In this document: positions 17,243 through 26,271 of the stretch, one piece after another
Position numbering within the stretch: position 1 is the first letter of the stretch
How the letters are laid out: every line of letters starts with the position of its first letter
Source of the DNA: Gemmatimonadota bacterium
GTDB lineage: Bacteria > Latescibacterota > UBA2968 > UBA8231
Assembly (NCBI GenBank): GCA_018672475.1
Contig: JABHFS010000121.1
Span: 1 to 64,000 of the forward strand
Reading direction: 5' to 3'
DNA: 64,000 nucleotides
Notes under the pieces: model-generated
Database searches by the model: none
The model's input: only the letters and a program-made list of their open reading frames with translations
What the model was told of the DNA's origin: nothing
Program-made: the position numbers and the translations under genes

Positions 17243-19192
17243 GTGGATCTGGACGAACTGCTGCGCGACGTGGACAAGGACGAACTGCTGAACCTCTACG
17301 ACGAAGCCGCCGTGGAATTGCTCCAGGTCGCCCGTAGCGATGGCCATTTCGCCGACCGCGATCCGGACGCGACCACCTGGCCGTCGGCCGGAGATACCGA
17401 GGCGCTCGTCCGCCGGGCCGAGTTGATCGGCACCATCCATGAAGGCATCCCATCCCGCCGCGACAACCGTCTGCGAGAAGCCTATGACCACTACGAGGAA
17501 GTTGGTCCCGCCTACCACCTAGCCAACCGCCTCTATATCGCCCTGCGCCGGGTCTTCACAGAACGTAACTTAGGCAACGAACGCGATTTTCACGAACTCT
17601 ACCAGTCCGTCTACTTAAGCGCCTTAAGCCGTGACAACCCCTTAGACCTCGACGAGGGCGAGGCCGCTCTCGTGCAATTGCGCGTCGCGCGCGTACCACT
17701 CTCCCACGCCCACTCCGTCGCCGAGAAAATGCAGGCCGGAGCGGAAGCGGTACAGAAAAAAGACCCGTCCTCCACAAAAGACGACCCGCGCTTGCAGCAG
17801 GACTACCACTGCGAGATCGACGGGACGCGCTACGAGGGCACACTGCACAAATTGCTCGGCGACATCGCCGAACGCATTGTCGACTATCTCGCCGCCGGCG
17901 AACATCTGGCCATCCGCTTCAACACCTTCAGCAATTTCATCTGGCTCGGCATTTCGGTATGGAAAGCCATCACCGACGCCGAGCTACTACTGGCCAAGAT
18001 CGAGGGCCGGGTGCGGGGCAAGTGGCATCGGGAGTTGCACAAGCTCGTGCTCCTAGGCAAGGGCATGCTACTCAAATTCCTGCAGGCCCACTCCGAGGAC
18101 CCCGCCCAGATCAGACCCAAGGAATTCTGGTACGGCCAGGAGTACAGCTATCTGACCCGCGACATGATCGACCTGACCCGCGCACTCGTCCGTTTGGCCA
18201 ACCGCTTGGCCAAACGGACGCGCGGGGCCAAACCCGACCCGGTGACCATGCCCCCCTTACTCGCCGGCAAAGCCCAGGGCCGCTTCCTCGAATACCCGCA
18301 CGTCGGCCGCCAACAGACGCTCGGCTCTATGCGCCGCCGCGGCCGTATGCTGCGTTGGGCCCGTCTCTACCACCGCACCGGGCGCAATAAGATGAAGATC
18401 CTGGACGTCGGTTTGCCCGAAGAGCAGCGTCTCGCCGCGGCCAGCGCGGAAAGCGCGCAATGGGGCCGGGAGTCACTCGACATCTTCGGCATCGAAGTAA
18501 CAGTAAACGCCGACCCTTTCTTCGCGGCGACCGCCCGCGACCTCGACCTGGCCAACCGGCAGGGCAAGGTGCTCTTCCTGCCCACCCACCGCAGTCTCTT
18601 CGACCATCCGGTGATGAGCAGCTTGCTGCACGACCCGCGCTTCCTCGAATTGATTGGTTGGAGTACTCCCCCCGCGCCGGTGATCCTCGCCCGCGCCCGC
18701 CTCACCGAACCCGCGACGGTGCGCATTGCCGGCCGCTCCTTCTCGCTGATCGGCTTCAGCACCGAAGAAGTGGACAAGATGCTCGAAGAGGTCGACGGCC
18801 ATGTGATCATGAGCCGCTCTGCCGATACCGGCAGCCCCACGCGCCGTTTCGCCAAATTGCTCGAAACACGCCCGGGGGTCGTCTACGGCGAGGGCACCAC
18901 CGCCTCCTACGAACACCAGTGCCTACCGATGCAACACGCGCTCTACGCCCACTTACCGCCCGACGTGATCATCATCCCCATAGTCTTCCGCGGCATCCAC
19001 TCCCTGTGGCCCAAATGCCCGCACGGCAATCTCGATATCGGCAGCGGCCGAGTCGAGGTCGTCGTCTGCCCGCCAATGCTCGGCGAAACCACGCTGCTAC
19101 CGCGCAAACGCGCGCTGCGCACCCAGCTCGAACCGGCGACGCTCTTCCAGGCCGTGCATATCGCCCGGCTCTTCAACCCCGAACCGTCCTAA
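17243..19192 (+). CDS. PlsB/PlsC-like glycerolipid acyltransferase with long N-terminal region
   Basis: A 649-residue protein beginning with GTG. Only the last 210 residues belong to the acyltransferase family: HRSLFD at 449-454 is the HxxxxD catalytic motif, RIAGRSFSLIGF provides the glycerol-phosphate-side Arg region, YGEGTT at 548-553 corresponds to the EGTR block, and IIIPIVFRGIH to the final Pro block. The first 420 residues are mostly helical and not recognised, much longer than PlsC (about 240 residues) and differently built from E. coli PlsB (about 807). It probably esterifies a lipid precursor at the membrane. No transmembrane helix is obvious. It is monocistronic. Confidence 0.75.
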   Translation: MDLDELLRDVDKDELLNLYDEAAVELLQVARSDGHFADRDPDATTWPSAGDTEALVRRAELIGTIHEGIPSRRDNRLREAYDHYEEVGPAYHLANRLYIALRRVFTERNLGNERDFHELYQSVYLSALSRDNPLDLDEGEAALVQLRVARVPLSHAHSVAEKMQAGAEAVQKKDPSSTKDDPRLQQDYHCEIDGTRYEGTLHKLLGDIAERIVDYLAAGEHLAIRFNTFSNFIWLGISVWKAITDAELLLAKIEGRVRGKWHRELHKLVLLGKGMLLKFLQAHSEDPAQIRPKEFWYGQEYSYLTRDMIDLTRALVRLANRLAKRTRGAKPDPVTMPPLLAGKAQGRFLEYPHVGRQQTLGSMRRRGRMLRWARLYHRTGRNKMKILDVGLPEEQRLAAASAESAQWGRESLDIFGIEVTVNADPFFAATARDLDLANRQGKVLFLPTHRSLFDHPVMSSLLHDPRFLELIGWSTPPAPVILARARLTEPATVRIAGRSFSLIGFSTEEVDKMLEEVDGHVIMSRSADTGSPTRRFAKLLETRPGVVYGEGTTASYEHQCLPMQHALYAHLPPDVIIIPIVFRGIHSLWPKCPHGNLDIGSGRVEVVVCPPMLGETTLLPRKRALRTQLEPATLFQAVHIARLFNPEPS

Positions 19193-19531
19193 GGTCCAGA
19201 TCACAGCACGGCCCTCAGGAGCAGAGGGTCGGACAGAGCAGCGCCCTCCGAAAAATCACAGCACGGCCCTCATGCACTTACTGTAGAACGGGTTGGCTCA
19301 CCCAGGCGTACTCGGGCGGATACCGAGCGGGCCCTAAACGCGGGTGATTTTCCTACGGGCGCTACCCTGCCCTTAGGCCGTCTTGGAGCAAAATCCCACT
19401 ACACGCGATTGATTTACTTAAAAAACCACACTGCATAGACCCGGTCCTTGATTCGCTCAGGAGGAGTGGAGAATTCAAAAGGAAAAGCAACCCCGCAGCC
19501 TTTCCCTCCTTACACCCTCCACTGTACACAC
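19193..19531 (+). repeat. Non-coding stretch with a 17-base direct repeat
   Basis: TCACAGCACGGCCCTCA occurs at 19201-19217 and again at 19256-19272, a spacing of 55 bases. Short GC-rich self-complementary pieces (GCCCTC/GAGGGT) lie between the copies. No gene is recognised to 19531. The repeat begins nine bases after the acyltransferase stop codon, so a duplicated 3' region is the simplest reading. Confidence 0.5.
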
Positions 19532-19569
19532 AAAAAAACTCCGCAACACCAACCGGGCATTGCAGAGTT
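19532..19569 (-). terminator. Leftward intrinsic terminator
   Basis: AACTCCGCAA (19537-19546) pairs with TTGCAGAGTT (19560-19569) with one mismatch. Read leftward the stem is followed by TTTTTTTG, so it ends transcripts coming from the right, fitting the small leftward ORF at 19712-19873. Confidence 0.7.
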
Positions 19570-19711
19570 CAATTTTGTAAGGTGTCTAGGGGTGTCTACA
19601 TATTTTAGGCAGCAGCGATGTTGGTAGTGCTCGCACCGAAGGCCGCTGCCTCGTTAGCGAATAAACCGATCTATCTCTTCTTGATAAACGCGGTAGTGCG
19701 AGCGGTAGATA

Positions 19712-19873
19712 CTATGACTGTAGTTGCGGTAATCCTTCTACTTCTTGCCAATGCGGTAAGCGGTGTATTTTACAACCGGGCTCCCAGCCAACGACGATCA
19801 TATCGCCATTGGCAAATACGGCTTCCAACTCGGGAGCGGCATCTTTTTTAGACTGTGATAGCTCCTGATACAA
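19712..19873 (-). CDS. Possible small protein (53 residues, TTG start)
   Basis: A TTG at 19873 lies six bases after GGAGG, an ideal ribosome site, and opens a 53-codon frame: LYQELSQSKKDAAPELEAVF, ANGDMIVVGWEPGCKIHRLP, HWQEVEGLPQLQS. The middle has the alternating pattern of a small beta-rich domain. A leftward terminator follows 140 bases downstream. I do not recognise the family; a loose likeness to MraZ/AbrB-type swapped-hairpin proteins is too weak to use. It may be a complete small gene or the start of a decayed one. Confidence 0.4.
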   Translation of the reverse strand: MYQELSQSKKDAAPELEAVFANGDMIVVGWEPGCKIHRLPHWQEVEGLPQLQS

Positions 19874-20700
19874 GGTATACCTCCAGGGAGAAGAGGGTGC
19901 TTAACTCCTTATGATACCACTTACCATTAAGTATCGACAAGTACTAGTATTTATTGAGTCTTTTTTTATTCAAACAAAGAGCGTTAACACCATGGAGAAG
20001 CTATTAAAGCGATCTACGCCACTCAAAATAGCGCATTTCGCCATTTTTTAAATATTAAATTTCCCGTAATCGATTGTTTTTAATATAGTTAACACTATTT
20101 TCAATATCTGGCACGCGACGTACAATCTGTGGTCATGAAAGCACTCACTCACTTGCCAGAAGAAATCATCATGACAACAGCTATTTTCACTACCCCCTAC
20201 ATTCGACCGCAACAACACAACTCAAAGCTCAACTCACTGCTCTGCAGAGCAAGGCGCACCCAATACGCCATACCACCGATCGCGTCATCAAGCTCTGGTA
20301 TCTCTAAACGCAAAAATCCTCACCACAGGGCGGGGGTTTTGCTGCTAACTGTACTATAGTTTACGGCCTTATTCCTGCTCGATATACACCTTCGCCGGCT
20401 GCCGCACCGTTTCCGGATAGACCTCGACGCCGCCATAGCGGTTCTGGTAATCAGCGGGAACCTCTCCCACGACCTTGCGCTTTAGCTCCCCGCTCTTCTT
20501 CTTGCCAAGGGGCCGAGCCAGCCGTTTGAGAAAAAAGCTGAGCCAAAAACTCCGGCGGCTCAACGGCGAAATCGAAACGCTCTATCGGGAGCAGCCGCGC
20601 GTCGCCTAACCGGCGGCGCGCGGCGGTTGCCCGCGTTATGCTATCATATTATAATGAGCGTCCCACAATCAGCCAGTGATCCGAGGAGCTTGCGCCCGTT
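19874..20700. other. Sparsely coding region before pepF
   Basis: About 830 bases, AT-rich up to 20130. A leftward frame ending at 20369 reads KKKSGELKRKVVGEVPADYQ then NRYGGVEVYPETVRQPAKVY, and a rightward frame ending near 20609 reads KKLSQKLRRLNGEIETLYRE before a stop. Both look like protein remnants, but I recognise neither. A C-rich/G-rich hairpin near 20306-20335 ends in GTTTT. The promoter of pepF should lie between 20610 and 20700. Confidence 0.3.
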
Positions 20701-22497
20701 ATGATTAGAAAGACCGAAACCCTGCCGACCTGGGACCTGAGCGACCTCTACGCCGGCGCCGACGACCCGCGCCTTGAGATCGATATGGACGCGGTGCGCG
20801 AACAAGCCCTGGCGTTCGAAGCGCGGTTCAAGAACACGATCGCCCGCACGGACCTCAACGCGCATCACCTGCGCCAGGCGCAAGACGCCTACGAGGTGCT
20901 GCTGCGCGCCCAGTACCGACCCCAGGCCTACGCCATGCTGCTCTTCGCCACCAACACCCAGGACCCCGAGCGCGGCGCCCTGTTGCAGAAGACCCGTGAG
21001 TTCGGCAGCGCCATCACCACCCATCTGGTCTTCTTCGACCTCGAAATCGGACAGATACCCGCCGAGACCTACGACGCCCTGATCGGCGACGATGCGCTCG
21101 ACTCCTACCGTCACTACCTCGACCACCTGCGCCTACTCTCCGTCCACAACCTCTCCGAGTCCGAGGAGAAGATCCTCGTAGAAACCGCCACTAGCCGCGG
21201 CCAGGCCTTCAGCCGTCTCTTCACCGAAACGCACGGGCGCGCCAAATACCGCCTCAACCGCAACGGCCAACGCCAAGAGTTGACCCAGTCGGAGCTATTA
21301 CCGCTACTCCACAATCCCGACCGGCAACTGCGTAAGACCGCCGCGCAAGCCCTCACGAAAGGCCTCAAACGCAACGCGCATGTCTGCACCTTCATCTACA
21401 ACACGCTGCTGCACGAGAAGGACGTGCTCGACCGACTGCGCCACTACAAACGTCCCGAGGCCGGCCGCCACCTGCACAACGAATTGAGCGCCGAGATCGT
21501 CGATACCGTCAGCGAAGTCTGCATCGCCAATTACGGCACGGTCGCCGACTACTACCGCCTCAAGCGCCGGCTACTCGATCTCGACGAGTTGACCCATTAC
21601 GACCGCTATGCCCCCTTAGAAGGCGATGAGGGGGAGATCCCCTTCTCCCAGGCGCGCGAGATAGTGCTCGGCGCCTTCGGTGATTTTTCACCGCGATTGC
21701 TCGATATCGCCAACGACTTCTTCGACAAGCGCTGGATCGACGCCGAACTCGCTGCGGGCAAGCGCGGCGGCGCCTTCTGCGCCGGTGTCACGCCGGACCA
21801 TCACCCCTATATCCTGCTCAACTACACCAACCAGCCGCGCGACGTGATGACCCTGGCGCACGAATTGGGCCACGGCGTGCACGACGTATTAGCTCGCGAC
21901 AATCACCTGTTCGACTACCATCCCGTACTCCCGATGGCCGAAACCGCCAGCACCTTCGGCGAAATGCTGGTCTTCGACCGACTGCGCCAGAATCTCACCA
22001 CTCGCCAGGAGCGCCTCTCCCTGGTCTGCTCCAAGATCGAAGACACTTTCGCCACGGTCTTCCGCCAGGTTGCCATGTATCGCTTCGAGCAACAGGCCCA
22101 CCAAGCCCGGCGCAGCGAAGGCGAACTACCCACCGCCCGCTTCAACGAGCTGTGGCAAAGCAATATGCAGGAGATGTTCGGCGATTCGCTGTCGTTGGGC
22201 GAGGACCACGCCTGCTGGTGGCTCTATATCCCGCATATCATCAACATCCCCTTCTATGTCTACGCCTACGCCTTCGGCGAACTGATGGTGCTCTCGCTCT
22301 ACGCGCGCTACCAAGAGGAGGGCGAGGCCTTCGTCAGCAAATACTTCGACCTGCTCTCGGCCGGAGGTTCACGATCGCCCGCCGAATTGGTCGCCGATAT
22401 GGGTTTCGACATCGCCGACCGCGCCTTCTGGCAAGGCGGTTGCGACCTGATCCGCCAACGCGTCGACGAAGCCATCGCCCTGGCCGGCGAGGAATAG
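20701..22497 (+). CDS. pepF: M3-family metallopeptidase, oligoendopeptidase F type
   Basis: A 598-residue M3 peptidase, the expected length for oligoendopeptidase F. The zinc site is HELGHG with His387, Glu388 and His391; the third ligand Glu follows in the ETASTFGEML helix. No signal peptide is present, so it acts in the cytoplasm on oligopeptides of roughly 5-20 residues. It is followed 18 bases later by an exported protein of unknown role, which may be cotranscribed. A Shine-Dalgarno-like GAGGAG lies about 14 bases before the ATG. Confidence 0.92.
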   Translation: MIRKTETLPTWDLSDLYAGADDPRLEIDMDAVREQALAFEARFKNTIARTDLNAHHLRQAQDAYEVLLRAQYRPQAYAMLLFATNTQDPERGALLQKTREFGSAITTHLVFFDLEIGQIPAETYDALIGDDALDSYRHYLDHLRLLSVHNLSESEEKILVETATSRGQAFSRLFTETHGRAKYRLNRNGQRQELTQSELLPLLHNPDRQLRKTAAQALTKGLKRNAHVCTFIYNTLLHEKDVLDRLRHYKRPEAGRHLHNELSAEIVDTVSEVCIANYGTVADYYRLKRRLLDLDELTHYDRYAPLEGDEGEIPFSQAREIVLGAFGDFSPRLLDIANDFFDKRWIDAELAAGKRGGAFCAGVTPDHHPYILLNYTNQPRDVMTLAHELGHGVHDVLARDNHLFDYHPVLPMAETASTFGEMLVFDRLRQNLTTRQERLSLVCSKIEDTFATVFRQVAMYRFEQQAHQARRSEGELPTARFNELWQSNMQEMFGDSLSLGEDHACWWLYIPHIINIPFYVYAYAFGELMVLSLYARYQEEGEAFVSKYFDLLSAGGSRSPAELVADMGFDIADRAFWQGGCDLIRQRVDEAIALAGEE

Positions 22498-22515
22498 CGT
22501 ATATAAGACACTTTG

Positions 22516-23691
22516 ATGCGACTCCCTAGCAACAACCCTCTTAACCAACCGCCATTCGCTCTGCATATCGGCTGCTACGCGACACTACTCGGCCTACTGA
22601 TCGCCCTGTATGCCGCCCCTCTGTACGCCGAGAGCCTCGCGCTGCGCTCGGCGCGTGGCATCCTCTTCGTCCAGATTTGGCCGGAAGGTGGTTGCACCGT
22701 CGAAGCTCCGGCGAAAAAAGTTCGCCCCTTGCAGAACCAGCCCGGGGTCTATTGGCTGGACGACCAGCTGTTGCAAGTCACGTTGGTTCCCATAGCCAAT
22801 TTCTGTGCAGCCTCCACATGCGCGGACACCACCGCGACCGGATTACTCAAAACCCACCGCGACTGGGAACTCGCGCACTGGCGCCAATCCCTCGGCACGC
22901 CAACGCTGAGCTTGGCCGACAGCGGCCAGGTCTCACTGGCTGAAACACAATGGCTGTTCTGGAGTTTCGCGATGCCGCAGAGCGAATCGGCCGACAATGT
23001 CAAAAAGCAGCTTATGCTCTCTACCCGTGTCGGAGAACATGTGCTAAACCTCGGCGTACCTCTGTGGCAACACGGCACCGAGCAGCAGATGAAAACGTAT
23101 CTTGAATCTGTCGCAGCTACCCTCGCGATATTGCATGACCCTGTGGACATCGCCGCCGTACAGAATACACTCAGAGGCCCAGCCCGCTATGTCGCCGTAC
23201 CAGCACAACCAGCGACCGGCGCTGTGTCCCGCATAGAGGAATGCGGCCTGGAATTCCAACTCCCGTCGGCGCAATGGACCTTCCGCGAAAGACAGACGCA
23301 CGGCCCCCTGGTGATGCACCTCTACGAGCGTAAAAGCCTCACCGACGCGCGCGATCGCACGATGATCAACGTCACCTGCGAAAAGACCCGGCCCGAGTGG
23401 GATATTGCGACCTATAGCGCGATGCTGAGGAAGCGCAACGGAGCCAGCGGCATCATCGAACGCATACTCACCCGCAAAAACGGCGGACTCGCACCGGAAA
23501 ATGCCATAGCCTACCAGGTGCGTTGGGTCGACAACGCGGCAAGCCAACACACCTCGTATATAGTACACATGCTCAGCGGCGGCACCGGCATGCAATTTGT
23601 CGCCGACACCACCACGGAGTTATACGAAACACTGCGGCCCGAATGGGATGCGGCGTTGAGGACGCTGGTTGTCACGGGATCGGCCCGATAA
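22516..23691 (+). CDS. Exported protein of unknown function
   Basis: The ATG at 22516 gives 391 residues. Residues about 18-38 (HIGCYATLLGLLIALYAAPL) form a signal peptide or anchor followed by YAES, a plausible cleavage site. The rest is soluble, with scattered cysteines and two similar-looking halves of mixed strands and helices; no domain is recognised. The spacing to pepF upstream is 18 bases, suggesting one transcript. A link between a periplasmic protein and a cytoplasmic peptidase is not obvious. No family is assigned. Confidence 0.65.
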   Translation: MRLPSNNPLNQPPFALHIGCYATLLGLLIALYAAPLYAESLALRSARGILFVQIWPEGGCTVEAPAKKVRPLQNQPGVYWLDDQLLQVTLVPIANFCAASTCADTTATGLLKTHRDWELAHWRQSLGTPTLSLADSGQVSLAETQWLFWSFAMPQSESADNVKKQLMLSTRVGEHVLNLGVPLWQHGTEQQMKTYLESVAATLAILHDPVDIAAVQNTLRGPARYVAVPAQPATGAVSRIEECGLEFQLPSAQWTFRERQTHGPLVMHLYERKSLTDARDRTMINVTCEKTRPEWDIATYSAMLRKRNGASGIIERILTRKNGGLAPENAIAYQVRWVDNAASQHTSYIVHMLSGGTGMQFVADTTTELYETLRPEWDAALRTLVVTGSAR

Positions 23692-23814
23692 GAAATGCCC
23701 TTGCACTAAACCAGCCACAGCCCTACACTCCTCTCAAGCAAGCACCAAATAATCGAAGACCAACCTCGACCTGTCCGCAAAAAAACACGCGACAAACTGC
23801 CATTGGAGAAACAA

Positions 23815-24600
23815 ATGCCCGTGCTTTTCGAAGAGATGACCCGCGAACAAATCAAAGCCATCGCCCCCAATGCCATCGCGGTGATGCCCACCGCCGCCAC
23901 CGAGCAACACGGCCCGCACATGGCCGTCGGCACCGACACCCTGCTGGTATCGACGGTCGCCGCCCGCGCCGCCGAAGCCGCCGCTGACAGCGTGCCGGTC
24001 GTCGTCACGCCGCCGCTGGCCTTCGGGTCCTCGCACCACCACATCCCCTTCGGCGGCACCCTCTCGCTGACCAGCGACACCTTTATCGAGGTCGTGCGCG
24101 AAGTGACCGTCGGCTTGGCCAAAACCGGCTTCCGCAAAATCGCCATTCTCAACGGCCACGGCGGCAACTCCGACCACGTCGGCGTCGCCGGCCAAGACCT
24201 GGTCAACCGCCTCGGCCAACCCGTCACCGTGGCCTCGTGCAACTATTGGGACCTGACGCGCGCCGCCCTAGTGGAAAAAGGCTTGATCGAAGGCGGCCGC
24301 GTACCCGGCCACGCCGCTCATTTCGAAACCGCGCTGGTGATGGCACTACGCCCCGACTGGGTCGACGCCGACGCACTGGCCAAGACCGAAGACCAGTCCA
24401 ACGCCGCCGGCGGGCTCGACGTCGACCTCACCGGCGCGGTAGTGCAAACCTACGGCACCTTTCAGGCCGGCCCGGGCCACACCGACAACCCCGCCGACGC
24501 GACTCCGGAGTTGGGCAACGCCATGCTGGAAGTCATCGTAGGGCAAGTCGCGCAGTTCTACCGCAACTTCGCGCAGATACCCGGCCCGACGCTCGACTAA
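23815..24600 (+). CDS. Creatininase-family amidohydrolase
   Basis: I use the ATG at 23815, seven bases after GGAG; an in-frame TTG four codons earlier overlaps that ribosome site. The 261-residue protein has the creatininase metal motifs: TEQHGPHMAVGTDTLL (Glu, His, Asp), ILNGHGGNSDHV, and GHAAHFETALV (Glu). Known members act on creatinine, on the FAPy-type riboflavin precursor (ArfB) or on the mycofactocin peptide (MftE). No mycofactocin or riboflavin gene is nearby, so the substrate remains open. A terminator follows immediately. Confidence 0.9.
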   Translation: MPVLFEEMTREQIKAIAPNAIAVMPTAATEQHGPHMAVGTDTLLVSTVAARAAEAAADSVPVVVTPPLAFGSSHHHIPFGGTLSLTSDTFIEVVREVTVGLAKTGFRKIAILNGHGGNSDHVGVAGQDLVNRLGQPVTVASCNYWDLTRAALVEKGLIEGGRVPGHAAHFETALVMALRPDWVDADALAKTEDQSNAAGGLDVDLTGAVVQTYGTFQAGPGHTDNPADATPELGNAMLEVIVGQVAQFYRNFAQIPGPTLD

Positions 24601-24622
24601 ACCACAACTCTCCATTGCATGT

Positions 24623-24657
24623 AAAAAGGCGTCTCTCATAATGAGGGACGCCTTTTG
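24623..24657 (+). terminator. Intrinsic terminator after the creatininase gene
   Basis: AAAAGGCGTCTCTC and its complement around an ATAA loop form a long stem (GGCGTC/GACGCC core) ending in CCTTTTGC. The A-run before and T-run after the stem make it potentially bidirectional. Confidence 0.85.
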
Positions 24658-25039
24658 CATATGCTTAAAACGCTAACAATCACCACACCAACAACTCCCG
24701 CAAACACTTCACCACCAACCGCACTTGTTCGAAGCCAATCCTCGTGCGGCCCTGCGCAAAAAATCCACTATCAAATAAGCCACGTTGGACACAATTCCCC
24801 CAGTGTTATACATTGCCTCCGACTTAAAAACAAAGCCGTCGCCCCTTGCCGGAGGTGCGGGGCGACCTCGTAGAGCAAAGCCTCCCAAAGGCCTTACGAT
24901 TGAACCCTATCGCCCACACCGCCGCCGCGTCCCTCCACAAGCTAGATAGAACCGCCTTAGCTTTGCCCGGAGACAGACCCCCTGCACCGGCAAGGCCCAG
25001 CACGACCAACACCAACCACCCAATAAAAGGAGACACCCC
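24658..25039. other. Intergenic region, nothing recognised
   Basis: About 380 bases between the creatininase terminator and the aldo/keto reductase. Neither strand shows a recognisable reading frame. The reductase promoter presumably lies in the right half, which ends in the ribosome site AAAGGAG at 25026-25032. Confidence 0.4.
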
Positions 25040-26026
25040 ATGCGCATGCGTCCCTTAGGCAAAACCGGCATCGAAGTAAGCGAACTCTCCTTAGGCGGTC
25101 TCTTCGTCTCCTCCCACGGCGGCGCCTTCGAACAAGGCCGCGCGGCTACCCTGCGCGCCTTCGAACTCGGCGTCAATTACGTCGACACCGCACCCACCTA
25201 CCTCGACAGCGAAGAAGTGCTCGGCAAGGTCCTGCCCGAGGTCGAACAACCCTTCTACCTATCCAGTAAAGTCGGCGGGCGACCGCAACCTTTCGAGCCG
25301 CAAAACCCCGATCACCTGCGCCAGTCCGTAGAAGAAAGCCTGCGCCTTCTAAAACGCGACCATATCGACCTCTTGATGGTACACGAGCCCGAGCGCCCCG
25401 GCTTCTACGACTGGTGGACCGACCGCGACAGCTACACCGGTCCCGTGCTCGACGTCTTAGATGAATTAAAAGAACAGGGGATTATAAAGTTTACCGGCTT
25501 GGGCGGAACAACAGCCTACGCCATGGCGCCGATCATGGCGACCGGCCGCTTCGACGTGGTGCTGACCGCGTTCAACTACAGCCTGCTCTGGCGCGAGGCC
25601 GAGCACGCGATCCTGCCGACCGCCAAAAAACTCGGCATGGGCGTTGTTATCGGCTCGCCATTGCAACAGGGCGTGCTCTCCGCCCGCCACGACGAGGAAG
25701 TGCAGAATGGCCCGGCCTGGATGAGCCCGCCGCGCCGCGCGCAATTGCTCGCGCTCTACGCCTTCCTCGATGAAATAGACATGAGCCTACCCGAGATCTC
25801 GCTGCGTTTCGTGCTGTCGAATCCGGATATTTCCTGCACCCTGATGGGGGCGCGCTCAGAAGAGGAAGTCGAACTCAATATCGCCGCCGCCGACCGGGGG
25901 CCGCTCGCCCCGGAGATCCTCCAACGCCTAGACCAGATCGTGCAGATGGTGCCCTTCCGCCCGACGGAAGAGCCGGCCTGCCTGCCGTTGGGAAGAGACT
26001 ATAGGGGCTTGGGGCCGGTGAGTTAG
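25040..26026 (+). CDS. Aldo/keto reductase
   Basis: A 328-residue AKR beginning MRMRPLGKTGIEVSELSLGG, typical of D-threo-aldose 1-dehydrogenase-like members. The catalytic tetrad is visible: Asp and Tyr in VDTAPTYLDSE, Lys in YLSSKVGG and His in DLLMVHEPE. It reduces or oxidises aldehydes or sugars with NAD(P)H in the cytoplasm. The start follows AAAGGAG at 25026. It is monocistronic; its 3' end faces a PHP-domain relic on the other strand. Confidence 0.93.
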   Translation: MRMRPLGKTGIEVSELSLGGLFVSSHGGAFEQGRAATLRAFELGVNYVDTAPTYLDSEEVLGKVLPEVEQPFYLSSKVGGRPQPFEPQNPDHLRQSVEESLRLLKRDHIDLLMVHEPERPGFYDWWTDRDSYTGPVLDVLDELKEQGIIKFTGLGGTTAYAMAPIMATGRFDVVLTAFNYSLLWREAEHAILPTAKKLGMGVVIGSPLQQGVLSARHDEEVQNGPAWMSPPRRAQLLALYAFLDEIDMSLPEISLRFVLSNPDISCTLMGARSEEEVELNIAAADRGPLAPEILQRLDQIVQMVPFRPTEEPACLPLGRDYRGLGPVS

Positions 26027-26069
26027 CCGCACCGCGCCGCGTATTGGCCCACCAGATGATCCACCGCCA

Positions 26070-26261
26070 GTGCCCGACCCCTGGCGTTTCCGGGTCGCCG
26101 CGCAACCATCGTTCGCCGATCTGGTGTTGATGGTGTTCGGTAAAGGCGATGAAGTGATCGCCGTGCTCCTTGCACCAGCCGGTGACCGATTCGGGGAAAT
26201 CGTGGCCGTCACTCGAAAAGAAGTGCATGTGCTGATTGCCCTTATACCAGCAATCAGCCAT
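26070..26261 (-). pseudogene. Truncated PHP-domain protein
   Basis: From an ATG at 26261 the frame reads MADCWYKGNQHMHFFSSDGH and DFPESVTGWCKEHGDHFIAF, then TEHHQHQIGERW. This is the N-terminal part of a PHP-type metal hydrolase: NxHxHxxxSDG is the first metal motif and FTEH the second. Similarity stops after about 62 residues, where the frame runs on as Pro/Gly-rich nonsense antisense to the aldo/keto reductase. The rest of the domain is absent, so this is a 5' remnant sitting next to the end of the UDP-glucose dehydrogenase gene. Confidence 0.7.
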
Positions 26262-26271
26262 GCAATTCCGC

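Noticed and set aside
18460..19347. Rightward frame of 295 codons inside the acyltransferase gene
   Set aside because: Arg/Pro/His-rich out-of-frame shadow; the acyltransferase motifs are in the other frame.
19712..19873. Assignment of the 53-residue ORF as MraZ or an AbrB-type antitoxin
   Set aside because: Only a loose pattern likeness and no adjacent cell-wall or toxin gene; left as unknown.
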